A stretch of 64,000 bases of DNA, taken from assembly GCA_947497295.1 (NCBI GenBank), contig CANMFU010000001.1, positions 1,116,001 to 1,180,000 on the forward strand, given 5' to 3'. Positions 27,987 to 37,002 of the stretch are shown piece by piece (within the stretch, counting starts at the first letter, position 1; each line of letters begins with the position of its first letter). Below the pieces are notes generated by a model. It was not told the DNA's origin and searched no databases. It saw only the letters and a program-made list of their open reading frames with translations. This stretch comes from an uncultured Roseovarius sp. Lineage in GTDB: Bacteria > Pseudomonadota > Alphaproteobacteria > Rhodobacterales > Rhodobacteraceae. Position numbers and translations under genes: made by a program.

Positions 27987-28774
27987 AGTTGCAAGGCAAG
28001 ACGGCCGTCGTCACCGGCGGGCGCGGCGGTATCGGTCGCGCCATCTGCGCGCGGTTTCTGGCCGAAGGTGCGCGGGTCTATGCGGCGGATCTCAGCGAGG
28101 GCGGCTCGCTGGACCTGCCCGGCGGCGATGCTGATTTCATCCGGCTGGATGTGAGCCGCGAGGATGAGGTGCGCGCGGCAATGGACCGCGTAGAGGCCGA
28201 GGCTGGCAAGCTGGACATTCTGGTAAACGCCGCCGGTATCGAGGTCGAAAAGACGATCGAGGATACCACGCTGGAGGAATGGAACCGCAGTTTTGCCGTC
28301 AACGTCACAGGCACGTTCCTGACGTCGAAATACGCCCTGCCGCTGCTGCGCAAGGCCGCAGCGAACGGCAAGACCGCATCGCTGATCAATTTCGGCTCCT
28401 ATGACGGGTTCATCGCCGATCCCGGCCTTGCCGCCTATTGTGCGACCAAGGGCGCGGTCCATGCGCTGACCCGCGCCATGGCCTGCGATCACGGTCCCGA
28501 GGGGATCCGCGTCAACGCGATCTGTCCGGGCTATATCGACACGCCGATGCTGCAAAGCTTCTTTACCGGCGACGGATCGGGTGGGGGCGGCAAGGACATC
28601 GGCGCATTGCAACAAGCGGTGCGCGATGTGCACCCGATGCGCAGCTACGGCACGCCGGACGACATCGCCAATCTGGTCAATTGGCTGGCCAGCGACGAGG
28701 CGCGCTATGCGTCCGGGCAGCTTTGGGTACTAGATGGCGGCCTTAGCGCACAAGTCCAGCAAATGAGGCTGTGA
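27983..28774 (+). CDS. Short-chain dehydrogenase/reductase
   Basis: The product has 263 residues. It has the cofactor loop TGGRGGIG (near residues 11-18), NAAG, and the catalytic Y-x-x-x-K (YCATK). It overlaps the Rieske gene by ATGA. It probably oxidises or reduces the product of the oxygenase; a second, different SDR follows, so each may act on a separate intermediate. Confidence 0.88.
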   Translation: MKLQGKTAVVTGGRGGIGRAICARFLAEGARVYAADLSEGGSLDLPGGDADFIRLDVSREDEVRAAMDRVEAEAGKLDILVNAAGIEVEKTIEDTTLEEWNRSFAVNVTGTFLTSKYALPLLRKAAANGKTASLINFGSYDGFIADPGLAAYCATKGAVHALTRAMACDHGPEGIRVNAICPGYIDTPMLQSFFTGDGSGGGGKDIGALQQAVRDVHPMRSYGTPDDIANLVNWLASDEARYASGQLWVLDGGLSAQVQQMRL

Positions 28775-28841
28775 TGCGCAAAACACTTGTTTTGCGCGCC
28801 CGTTTCCCACATGGAAAACGCCGCCCGCCGGAGAATTTCGC

Positions 28842-29588
28842 ATGAGTGAAAAGGTCGCAATCGTCACCGGCGCCGGACGCGGCATCGGGCGCGCCATTGC
28901 GCTGCGTCTGATGGCGGACGGCTATACCGTTCTTGGCTGCGGGCGTAATGTTCGGGGACCGGAGCTTCCCGATGCGGCGCATTGGGTGCAGGCCAGCGTG
29001 GCCGAGCCAATGGGCGCCAGCCGGATACTGGCCGCCGCGCAGGCGCTGGGACGGGTGACGCTGCTGGTCAACAATGCAGGCGTTCAGGTGGAAAAGAGCA
29101 CTTTGGACAGCACCGATGAGGACTGGGATCTGGTGATCGGTGCCAATTGCCGGGGCGTGTTCAACATGTGCCGCGCCGTGTTGCCGGACATGGAGCGATC
29201 GGGCGGCGTGATCGTAAATATCGGCTCGATCTCGGCCACGGCGGCGGACCCTTCGATGGCGCTCTATAACGCCAGCAAGGCGTTTGTGCACGGCCTCACC
29301 CGCTCCATCGCCGTCGATCACGGACCGAACGTGCGCTGCAACGCTATCGCGCCGGGCTGGATAATGACGGAAATGGCCGATGACGCCTTCGCGCTTGCGA
29401 AAAATCCGCAGGCGGCCAGAGCAGACGCGCTGGCGCGCCACCCCGTGGGCCGCATGGGCACGCCCGAAGATATCGCGAACATGGTGTCTTGGCTGGCCTC
29501 CGATCAGGCGGCCTATGTCAGCGGCGCCAGCTTTACCGTGGATGGCGGCATGACCGCGGCCTCCCCTCTCAATCCGGGATTGTTCTGA
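28842..29588 (+). CDS. Short-chain dehydrogenase/reductase (FabG-like)
   Basis: The product has 248 residues with TGAGRGIG, NNAG, the GSISA serine and YNASK, all intact. Length and motifs are FabG-like. It starts 67 bases after the previous SDR and ends inside the start of the next gene (TGATG). Membership in a catabolic operon argues against a fatty-acid synthesis role. Confidence 0.88.
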   Translation: MSEKVAIVTGAGRGIGRAIALRLMADGYTVLGCGRNVRGPELPDAAHWVQASVAEPMGASRILAAAQALGRVTLLVNNAGVQVEKSTLDSTDEDWDLVIGANCRGVFNMCRAVLPDMERSGGVIVNIGSISATAADPSMALYNASKAFVHGLTRSIAVDHGPNVRCNAIAPGWIMTEMADDAFALAKNPQAARADALARHPVGRMGTPEDIANMVSWLASDQAAYVSGASFTVDGGMTAASPLNPGLF

Positions 29589-30520
29589 TGGATCATGCAC
29601 ATACGGCCTGCCTCGGCGCGGGCGTCATCGGCGCCAGCTGGGCTGCCTTGTTTCTGGCCTCTGGCCGCTCGGTCGCCATTTACGACCCCTCGCCCAAGGC
29701 CGAGGCGCAGACGCGCGTGTATATCGAAACCGCATGGCCGACCCTGACCCGGCTGGGCCTGACGACACGCGGCACGCCCGATGCCCTGACCTTCCACACC
29801 AGCGCGGCCGCTGCCGTGGACGGCGCGGCGTTCGTGCAGGAAAACGTGCCCGAACGCTTATCCGTCAAACACGCCGTCTTTGCCGAAATCGAACCGGCGC
29901 TGGCGCAAGGCGCCATCGTCGCCAGTTCCGCCTCGGGGCTGACGCTGGGCCAGATGCAGGGCGGCTGGAGCGACCCCGCGCCGCTGGTGCTGGGCCATCC
30001 GTTCAACCCGCCGCATCTGGTGCCGCTGGTCGAAGTAATGGGGAACGAACGCACCGGCCCCGGCATCGCCGATGCCGCCGCCGCGTTCTACGAGAGCATC
30101 GGCAAGGTCACGATCCGCGTCACCAAGGAGGTGCCCGGCCATGTCGCCAACCGCCTGCAAGCCGCCGTCTGGCGCGAGGCCATCCACCTGGCCAAGGAGG
30201 GCGTCGCCAGCGTCGGTGACATCGACAAGGCGATGTGGGCCGGGCCGGGCCTGCGCTGGGCCGCGATGGGGCCTACGGCATGCTTCAGCATGGGCGCCGG
30301 TCCGGGCGGGCTGCAGGCGTTCTGCGATCATTTCAAAGACACGTTCAACGGCTGGTGGGATGATATGGGCCGCCCTTACCTTGATGACGACACCATAGCG
30401 ATGCTGGTGGATGGCGCCAACAGGGCGGCAGATGGCATGAGCCACGCGGACATGCTGGCGCGGCGCGATGCGATGATCACCGCCATGCAAGAGGCCCTGC
30501 GCCCGCATCGCGAAGGCTGA
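29588..30520 (+). CDS. 3-hydroxyacyl-CoA dehydrogenase-family protein, carnitine dehydrogenase-like
   Basis: The product has 310 residues from the ATG that overlaps the previous stop. The NAD-binding loop GAGVIGASWAALF (near 9-21), the ENVPERLSVKH segment, and the GHPFNPPHLVPLVEV substrate/catalytic His motif place it in the 3HCDH superfamily, nearest in style to L-carnitine 3-dehydrogenase and L-gulonate dehydrogenase. It lacks a fused thioesterase. With the Rieske enzyme upstream, I infer oxidation of carnitine or another beta-hydroxy quaternary compound; this needs testing. Confidence 0.8.
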   Translation: MDHAHTACLGAGVIGASWAALFLASGRSVAIYDPSPKAEAQTRVYIETAWPTLTRLGLTTRGTPDALTFHTSAAAAVDGAAFVQENVPERLSVKHAVFAEIEPALAQGAIVASSASGLTLGQMQGGWSDPAPLVLGHPFNPPHLVPLVEVMGNERTGPGIADAAAAFYESIGKVTIRVTKEVPGHVANRLQAAVWREAIHLAKEGVASVGDIDKAMWAGPGLRWAAMGPTACFSMGAGPGGLQAFCDHFKDTFNGWWDDMGRPYLDDDTIAMLVDGANRAADGMSHADMLARRDAMITAMQEALRPHREG

Positions 30521-30530
30521 CAGCCCCATG

Positions 30531-30563
30531 AAAAACGCAGCGCACCCGGATGGATGCGCCGCG
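30531..30563 (-). terminator. Rho-independent terminator of tupA
   Basis: On the minus strand a 9-bp stem (CGCGGCGCA with TGCGCTGCG, one G-U pair) is followed by TTTTTC, 25 bases after the tupA stop. It separates convergent operons. Confidence 0.75.
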
Positions 30564-30587
30564 TCTGTCTTCAACCAGCTTCGAAGG

Positions 30588-31412
30588 CTATTCAGCGGCC
30601 TTAGACATGTCCGTCATCTCGGCGTTGAAGGTGAACAGTTGCTCGCCCTCGATCTGGTAGCCGTCGATCAGCTCCTTGGCGCGGGCGCTGGTCAGCCAGA
30701 CCTCCAGTTCTTCGGCCAGATCGCTTTTGACGTGGTCGCCCTTGGCGGGATCCACCGGCAGATACGCGTACTGGTTGAACAGCAGCGGATCGCCCGCGAA
30801 CAACAATTCCAGATCGCCCTTGTTGCCGAAATTCAGCCAGCTGGCACGGTCGGACATGATGTAAGCGTTAAGCCCCGACGCGGTGTTCAGCGCCGCGCCC
30901 ATGCCGGCGCCGACGGCATTGTACCAATCGCCCTGCGCGCCGATGCCAAAGCCCGCCGCGCTCCACAGGCTCAGTTCTTTTTTGTGTGTGCCGCTGTCAT
31001 CGCCGCGACTGACAAAGGGGGCTTCGGCCTCGGCGATGGCCGACAGGGCCGCGCCTGCGCTGTCTGCCTCGCGCGCGCCTGCCGGGTCCTCCTTGGGGCC
31101 GATGATGACGAAATCATTGTACATGATCTCGCGGCGATGCGTGGCGTGGCCCTCGGCAACGAATTTTTCCTCGGCGGCCTTGGCATGGACGAGGACCGCA
31201 TCAACATCGCCAGCCTCGCCCAGCTTGATCGCCTGCCCGGTGCCGACGACCAGAAGCTGCACGTCGATATTGGTGTCTTGCTTGATCTCGGGCAGCAGCA
31301 CGTCGGCAAGGCCGGAATTGTGAAAGCTGGTCGTCACGGCCATCTTCATCTCTTCGGCATTGGCGGCGGCGCCGGTCAGGGCGACAGCAATGGCAAGGGT
31401 CAGTTGACGCAT
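30588..31412 (-). CDS. tupA: Tungstate-binding periplasmic protein
   Basis: The product has 274 residues with a signal peptide (cleavage near ANA-EE at residue 19). The anion-binding motifs TTSFHNSGL (near 27-35) and SRGDDSGTH are those of TupA, which binds tungstate with high selectivity over molybdate. It is the last gene of tupB-tupC-tupA. The divergent neighbour is a molybdenum/tungsten-cofactor hydroxylase, so the transporter probably supplies its metal. Confidence 0.88.
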   Translation of the reverse strand: MRQLTLAIAVALTGAAANAEEMKMAVTTSFHNSGLADVLLPEIKQDTNIDVQLLVVGTGQAIKLGEAGDVDAVLVHAKAAEEKFVAEGHATHRREIMYNDFVIIGPKEDPAGAREADSAGAALSAIAEAEAPFVSRGDDSGTHKKELSLWSAAGFGIGAQGDWYNAVGAGMGAALNTASGLNAYIMSDRASWLNFGNKGDLELLFAGDPLLFNQYAYLPVDPAKGDHVKSDLAEELEVWLTSARAKELIDGYQIEGEQLFTFNAEMTDMSKAAE

Positions 31413-31447
31413 TTGGGATAGCTCCTTTTGGGAAACGCTTGTGGGTT

Positions 31448-32164
31448 TCAGTCGACGATGTCGCCTGCCAGAAACGCCCTGGCGGCGTCCGTGCGGGGGG
31501 CATCGAAAAAAGTGGCGGCTGCGGCGATCTCGTGCACCTCGCCGCTGCGCATGAATACTACCTCACGGGCCAGACGTCTTGCCTGCCCCATGTCGTGTGT
31601 CGCCATGACGATACGGGTTCCCGCGCCGGTTGCAAGCATCAAAAGCGCTTCGATCTCGCGGGTGGCGCGACCGTCCAGAGAGGCCGACGGCTCGTCCAGG
31701 AACAGCACCTGGGGCCGGGTGATCAGCGCGCGGGCCAGTGCAAGCTTTTGCTTTTCGCCGCCCGAAAGAACCGTAGCGAGCCGCGCCTCCATTCCCTCAA
31801 GGCCGATGCGCGCGCACCATTCGGCAGCCGCCGCGCGTGCGGCAGCGCGGGGTGTGCGCACCAGCCGCAATGGATAGGTCAGATTGTCCAGCACCGAGCG
31901 GCGCAGCATCACAGGCGTCTGGAATACAAATGCCTGAAGCTGCTCGGCGCGCGCCTGCGGGCAGGCCCATTCGATGCGCCCGGCGCTCAGCCGTTCCAGC
32001 CCGTGCAGAGCCTTCAGCAGCGTCGATTTACCGGCCCCGTTCGGACCGATCAGCGCGGTAATCCCCTGCCCGTCCAGCACCAGATCTATTGGCCCGATCA
32101 GACGCTTGCCGCGCCGGTGCACGCAGGCGCCAGTGGCGCGCATGGGCAAAAGCGCGCTCACCAC
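31448..32164 (-). CDS. tupC: Tungstate ABC transporter ATP-binding protein
   Basis: The product has 238 residues with Walker A GPNGAGKST, signature LSGGEKQKLALARAL and Walker B VLFLDEPSASLD. It overlaps the permease gene upstream by seven bases and is followed by tupA after 35 bases. Family and context fit TupC. Confidence 0.88.
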   Translation of the reverse strand: MVSALLPMRATGACVHRRGKRLIGPIDLVLDGQGITALIGPNGAGKSTLLKALHGLERLSAGRIEWACPQARAEQLQAFVFQTPVMLRRSVLDNLTYPLRLVRTPRAAARAAAAEWCARIGLEGMEARLATVLSGGEKQKLALARALITRPQVLFLDEPSASLDGRATREIEALLMLATGAGTRIVMATHDMGQARRLAREVVFMRSGEVHEIAAAATFFDAPRTDAARAFLAGDIVD

Positions 32165-32862
32165 CGGCCCTCCGTTTCGGTTTGGCTCAGCCGGTGGATG
32201 GCGAGGTTCACCATGATCGACAGCGCGATCAGCACAAAGCCCAGCCCCAGCGCCAGCGCGAAATTGCCCTTGCCCGTTTCAAGCGCGATGGCGGTTGTCA
32301 TCACCCGCGTCAGATGATCGATATTGCCGCCCACGATCATGATCGCGCCTACCTCGCCCACGCCGCGGCCAAAGCCGGCCAGCGCGGCGGTCAGCAATGC
32401 GCGGCGTCCATCCCACAGCAGCGTGATGATCCGCTGCACCCGGCCTGCATTCATCGAGATCAGCAGATCATGGTATTCAGCCCACAACTCGCGCAGGGAC
32501 TGGTGCGCGATCGAGGCGATCAGCGGCACGATGATGATGACCTGCGCGATGATCATGGCGGTCGGCGTGAACAGCAAACCCAACACACCGAACGGGCCGC
32601 TGCGCGACAGGAATACGTAGACGATCAGCCCCACCACCACCGGCGGCAGGCCCATCAGCGCATTCAGCACCGCGATGGTCGCCCGGCGAAAGCGAAACCG
32701 CTGCACCGCCAGCAGCGCCGCCAGTGGCAGGGCGATGGCCGAGGCGATCAGCAACGCCGCCAGCGTGACGCGCAAGCTGCGCGCCGCGATCTCGTAGAGG
32801 TCCGCATCAAAACTGATGACCAGCCACGCCGCATTGATCAGGCCGTCCCAGAGGTCATTCAT
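32158..32862 (-). CDS. tupB: Tungstate ABC transporter permease
   Basis: The product has 234 residues from the ATG giving MNDLWDGL; a start 21 bases upstream is possible but neither has a strong ribosome site. It has about five hydrophobic helices and the coupling-loop motif AALAGFGRGVGEVGAIMIVGGN characteristic of TupB/ModB/CysT-type permeases. It is first in its operon, 274 bases from the divergent hydroxylase operon. Confidence 0.87.
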   Translation of the reverse strand: MNDLWDGLINAAWLVISFDADLYEIAARSLRVTLAALLIASAIALPLAALLAVQRFRFRRATIAVLNALMGLPPVVVGLIVYVFLSRSGPFGVLGLLFTPTAMIIAQVIIIVPLIASIAHQSLRELWAEYHDLLISMNAGRVQRIITLLWDGRRALLTAALAGFGRGVGEVGAIMIVGGNIDHLTRVMTTAIALETGKGNFALALGLGFVLIALSIMVNLAIHRLSQTETEGRW

Positions 32863-33136
32863 GGCAAAGGTTCGCTCATACACGCATCATATTGCGAGGG
32901 CCGCAACTGCGCGCCGGTCGATCGGCGCAACGTGGCCGGCGCGGCGGCGCGCTGCAACCCAACAAATGCGTGCCATGCCCTATAGGGTAGCTTGCGGCGG
33001 TATCGGCCCGGAATTCGCGGTGGAACCGATTGCAGGCAAGCCCTGTTTCAGGTTTACTCGGGTGCAAATGCCCGCATCCCGGCGGCTCCGGCGCAGGGCG
33101 CCGGATCTGGCCGACACGCAAGCCATGGAGCAACCG

Positions 33137-34012
33137 ATGCAATACATGAAACCGCAGACCGCGGCCGAAGTGTCTGATATTCTCGCCCGCAGCGAGGGTG
33201 CCGCGCGCATCCTTGGCGGCGGCACTGACCTGTTGGTGCAGCTTCGTTCCGGCATGATCGAGCCAGAGACGATCATCGACATCAAAAATCTGAGCGGCAT
33301 TGCCGATATCACCCCCGAGGATGGCGGCCTGCGCATCGGCGCCGCCGTTCCCGGCCAGAAACTGGGCGAACATTCCGGCGCACGCGCCATGTGGCCCGGC
33401 GTGGTCGAGGCGTGCGAGCTGATCGGCTCGACCCAGATCCAGGGCCGCTGCACCATGGCGGGCAATTTGTGCAACGGTGGCCCCGCCGCGGACTCGGTCC
33501 CGGCGATGATCGCTGCTGCTGCCGTCGCGCGTATCGAGGGTCCGGACGGTGCGCGCGATTGCAACGTCGAGGATTTCGTGACCGGCCCCGGCAAGACCGT
33601 TCTGGGCAAGGGGGAATTCGTCAGCTCCATCTTCCTGCCCGCGAGGCCTGCTGCCGCCTCTGATGCCTATCTGCGGTTCATCCCGCGCACCGAAATGGAC
33701 ATCGCTGTCGCCTCTGCCGGGGTAAATATCGAACTGGCCAGCGACGGCACGATCAAATCGGCGCGCGTCGCGCTGGGCGCCGTTGGTCCCCGCGCGGTGC
33801 TGGTGCCGGATGCCGCGGACGCCATCACCGGCTCCAAGCTGGAAGACCCGGTCATCGCCGCGCTGGTGCGCGCCTGCGAGGCCGCCGCCAGCCCCATCGA
33901 CGACAAGCGCGGCACAGTCGAATTTCGCACCACGGTCGCCGGAGTGCTGGCCAAACGCGCCGCGCGCATCGCCATGAGCCGCGCCAAGGACCGCGCAGGA
34001 GAGAACACATGA
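33137..34012 (+). CDS. Molybdenum hydroxylase FAD-binding medium subunit (CoxM-like)
   Basis: The product has 291 residues from the ATG with GGAG six bases upstream. The FAD-binding loops are ILGGGTDLL (26-34) and the TMAGNLCNGGPAADS region. It overlaps the small-subunit gene by four bases. It passes electrons from the iron-sulfur subunit to FAD in a three-subunit xanthine-dehydrogenase-family enzyme. Confidence 0.9.
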   Translation: MQYMKPQTAAEVSDILARSEGAARILGGGTDLLVQLRSGMIEPETIIDIKNLSGIADITPEDGGLRIGAAVPGQKLGEHSGARAMWPGVVEACELIGSTQIQGRCTMAGNLCNGGPAADSVPAMIAAAAVARIEGPDGARDCNVEDFVTGPGKTVLGKGEFVSSIFLPARPAAASDAYLRFIPRTEMDIAVASAGVNIELASDGTIKSARVALGAVGPRAVLVPDAADAITGSKLEDPVIAALVRACEAAASPIDDKRGTVEFRTTVAGVLAKRAARIAMSRAKDRAGENT

Positions 34013-34485
34013 AGAATATCCACGTATCGACCACCATCAACGGCGACGACGCCGAATTCGTCTGCGCGCCCGAAGAAACGCTGCTGGACGCGCTGCGCAA
34101 TCGTCTGGACCTGAGCGGCGCCAAGGAGGGCTGCGGCACCGGCGATTGCGGCGCCTGTACGGTTGAAATGGACGGGCGGCTGGTCTGCTCTTGCCTCGTT
34201 CTGGGCGCCGAGGCGCAGGGCGCGCAGATCAAGACGGTTGAAGGCATGGCCATCGGCGAGGCGCTGCACCCGCTTCAACAGGCGTTCATCGACCATGCCG
34301 CGCTGCAATGCGGCATCTGCACGCCCGGCATTCTGGTCGCCGCCAAAACCCTGCTGGAGCGTAACCCCGACCCCACCGATACCGAAATCCGCTATTGGCT
34401 GGCCGGAAACCTCTGCCGCTGCACCGGCTATGACAAGATCATCAAGGCTGTCCAGATCGCAGCCGCCGACATGAGAGGCGCATGA
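34009..34485 (+). CDS. Molybdenum hydroxylase 2x[2Fe-2S] small subunit (CoxS-like)
   Basis: The product has 158 residues. The plant-ferredoxin-type cluster ligands are Cys42, 47, 50 and 62 (GCGTGDCGAC...SC). The second cluster is held by Cys101, 104, 136 and 138 (CGICTPG...LCRCTGY). All eight are present. It overlaps CoxM-like upstream and lies one base before the large-subunit gene. Confidence 0.94.
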   Translation: MKNIHVSTTINGDDAEFVCAPEETLLDALRNRLDLSGAKEGCGTGDCGACTVEMDGRLVCSCLVLGAEAQGAQIKTVEGMAIGEALHPLQQAFIDHAALQCGICTPGILVAAKTLLERNPDPTDTEIRYWLAGNLCRCTGYDKIIKAVQIAAADMRGA

Positions 34486-34486
34486 C

Positions 34487-36730
34487 ATGAACTTCCAGTC
34501 AAAAACCAAGGCGGATTTCAAGGTCGTCGGCACCCGTGTCGCCCGACCCGATGGCGTCGACAAGGTAACGGGCCGCGCGCTTTATGGCGCGGATTTCAGC
34601 GTGCCGGGCATGCAAGTCGGCCTGATCCTGCGCAGCCCGCACGCTCATGCGATTATCAACAGCATCGACGCGTCCGAGGCGCTGGCCTTGCCCGGCGTCA
34701 AGGCGGTCGTCACCTCCGCCGATTGGGGCATCCCCGACGACGCCGACCTGCGCGATGTGCAAGACAACTGCCTTGCGCGGGGCAAGGTGCTCTATGACGG
34801 CCACGCTGTTGCGGCCGTCGCGGCCAAGGACATGGCCACCGCCAAAGCGGCGCTGAAATTGATCAAGGTGGATTACACACCCCTGCCCCATGTCACCGAC
34901 GTGGACGTGGCTATGAAGCCGGACGCGCCGGTGGTGCAAGAGGCCCGCGCCGACGAATCCGTGCCCGAGGGCAGCGGCCCCAACGTCACGCATTATTGCG
35001 AATTCGGCCATGGCGATCTGGAGGCCGGCTTTGCCAAGGCTGACAAGATCATCGAGCGCAGCTTTACCACAGCCGCGACCCATCAGGGCTATATCGAGCC
35101 GCACGCCTGCCTTGCCTCCTACAACACGGACGGCAAGGCCGATCTTTGGTGCTGCACCCAAGGGCAGTTCATGGTGCGCGACCTCTGCGCCGGGATCATG
35201 GGCATGGAGGGCAGCCAGCTGCGCGTGACCGCGTCTGAAATCGGCGGCGGTTTTGGCGGCAAGACCACCGTTTTCATCGAACCCGTCGCGCTGGCGCTAT
35301 CCCGCAAATCCGGCCGCCCGGTCAAGATCGTGATGAGCCGCGTGGATGTCTTCCGCGCCACCGGCCCCACCGTGTCGTCCTCGATGGATGTGCGCATCGG
35401 CATGACACGCGATGGCCGCATCACCGCGGGCGAGGCCAAGCTGCGCTATCAGGGCGGCGCATTTCCCTGCGGCACCGTCGACATGGGCGCGCAGGCCGCC
35501 TTTGCCGCCTACAACATGGAAGCCGTGCGCACCCAGGGCTGGAACGCCCTGACCAACCGCCCCAAGGAGGCCGCCTACCGCGCGCCCGGCGCGCCGATGG
35601 CAATCTATGCGGTCGAAAGCGTGGTGGACGAGCTGTGCCAGCAGCTGGATCTGGACCCTCTGGACGTGCGGATCAAGAACGCCGCCGATGCCGGGACGAA
35701 ATCCTCCTACGGGCCGACCTTCGATCAGATCGGCCTGTTGGCCACGCTGGAGGCGGCCAAGGCGCATGACCATTACGATGCGCCGCTGGGCGAAAATCAG
35801 GGGCGCGGCCTGTCCTGTGGGTTCTGGTTCAACTTTGGCGGAAATACGTCCGTCTCCATGATCATCAACAGCGACGGCACCGTCGGCGTCACCGAAGGCA
35901 ACCCAGATATCGGCGGCTCTCGCGCGTCCATTTCGATGATGGCTGCCGAGGAACTGGGCATCCCCTACGACAAGGTGCGCACCGTCATAACCGACACAAA
36001 CAGCATCGGCCATAACGACGTCACCGACGGCTCCCGCGTGACCTTTGCCGTCGGCCTTGCCACGATCAAGGCCGCGCGCGACGCGATCCGCGTGATGTGC
36101 GAACGCGTGGCGAAAATCTGGGGCATCGACGCCGACGCGGTGATCTGGGAGGATGGCGCCGCCAAACCGTCCGGCCCCAACGCTGGCAATTTCGAGCCGA
36201 TGACACTGGCCGAAATTGCGGCGATTTCGTCCGAAACCGGCGGGCCGATCGCGGGCCATCACGAGGTTAACGCCGAAGGCGCCGGCGTCAGCTTTGGCGT
36301 ACATCTGGCCGATGTGGAGGTTGATCCCGAAACCGGCGCGACCCAAGTGCTGCGCTACACCGTGTTTCAGGATGCAGGCAAGGCCGTGCATCCCGACTAT
36401 GTCGAGGGCCAGATGCAGGGCGGCGCGGCGCAGGGCATCGGCTGGGCGCTGAACGAGGAATACATTTATGGCGAGGATGGCCTTTTGCAAAACGCCGGCT
36501 TCCTCGATTACCGTATTCCGGTGGCGTCGGACCTGCCCAATATCGACACAGTGATCCTGGAAATCCCCAACCCCGGCCACCCCTACGGCGTGCGCGGCGT
36601 GGGCGAGACGCCGATCGTGCCGCCCCTTGCAGCGCTGTCAAACGCGGTCAGCCGCGCCGTGGGCGTGCGCCTGACCGAACTGCCGATGTCGCCGCCCAGG
36701 ATCCTCAAGGCGATCATGGCAGAAGGCTAA
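34487..36730 (+). CDS. Molybdenum hydroxylase large, molybdopterin-binding subunit
   Basis: The product has 747 residues. Cofactor motifs include EIGGGFGGKT (251-260) and the catalytic glutamate in RGVGE (Glu707). The active-site loop reads AYRAPGAP (363-370); it lacks the Cys of form I CO dehydrogenase (AYRCSFR) and differs from form II (AYRGAGR). It is therefore not a CO dehydrogenase but another hydroxylase, possibly for an N-heterocycle, purine or aldehyde. Neighbours are a tungstate importer and a MoaD-like protein. Confidence 0.88.
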   Translation: MNFQSKTKADFKVVGTRVARPDGVDKVTGRALYGADFSVPGMQVGLILRSPHAHAIINSIDASEALALPGVKAVVTSADWGIPDDADLRDVQDNCLARGKVLYDGHAVAAVAAKDMATAKAALKLIKVDYTPLPHVTDVDVAMKPDAPVVQEARADESVPEGSGPNVTHYCEFGHGDLEAGFAKADKIIERSFTTAATHQGYIEPHACLASYNTDGKADLWCCTQGQFMVRDLCAGIMGMEGSQLRVTASEIGGGFGGKTTVFIEPVALALSRKSGRPVKIVMSRVDVFRATGPTVSSSMDVRIGMTRDGRITAGEAKLRYQGGAFPCGTVDMGAQAAFAAYNMEAVRTQGWNALTNRPKEAAYRAPGAPMAIYAVESVVDELCQQLDLDPLDVRIKNAADAGTKSSYGPTFDQIGLLATLEAAKAHDHYDAPLGENQGRGLSCGFWFNFGGNTSVSMIINSDGTVGVTEGNPDIGGSRASISMMAAEELGIPYDKVRTVITDTNSIGHNDVTDGSRVTFAVGLATIKAARDAIRVMCERVAKIWGIDADAVIWEDGAAKPSGPNAGNFEPMTLAEIAAISSETGGPIAGHHEVNAEGAGVSFGVHLADVEVDPETGATQVLRYTVFQDAGKAVHPDYVEGQMQGGAAQGIGWALNEEYIYGEDGLLQNAGFLDYRIPVASDLPNIDTVILEIPNPGHPYGVRGVGETPIVPPLAALSNAVSRAVGVRLTELPMSPPRILKAIMAEG

Positions 36731-36734
36731 GACG

Positions 36735-36980
36735 ATGGTCACGGTCAAACTCTGGGGCTCCCTGCGCGGTCACGCAGGCGGCAGCGAAGTTGTCGAGGTA
36801 GAAGCGTGCAATTTCAAGGAATTGCTGGACGCTCTGGTTGCCAAGTATCCGGGGCTTAAGCCGCAGATCGACCGCGGAGTATCGCTTGCGGTCGATGGGT
36901 TGGTCTATCGAAACTCGTGGTTTACCGAGGTAAAGCCTGACAGTGAGGTCGTGCTGATGCCGTATATGAAGGGCGGTTGA
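36735..36980 (+). CDS. MoaD/ThiS-like sulfur-carrier protein
   Basis: The product has 81 residues, MoaD-sized, and ends in the diagnostic Gly-Gly (MPYMKGG). Beta-grasp features are visible (VTVKLWGSLRG start, VEVEACNFKELLDALVAKYP). In MoaD the terminal glycine carries thiocarboxylate sulfur for molybdopterin dithiolene formation. It begins four bases after the large-subunit gene, so it appears to be a dedicated cofactor protein. Housekeeping MoaD is not in the window. No MoaE or MoeB partner is adjacent. Confidence 0.82.
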   Translation: MVTVKLWGSLRGHAGGSEVVEVEACNFKELLDALVAKYPGLKPQIDRGVSLAVDGLVYRNSWFTEVKPDSEVVLMPYMKGG

Positions 36981-37002
36981 TTTCCTTTTGCAAAAGCGGT
37001 GG

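Noticed and set aside
33137..36730. Aerobic CO dehydrogenase operon
   Set aside because: Subunit order and cofactor motifs fit the superfamily, but the large-subunit loop is AYRAPGAP, not the form I or II signature.
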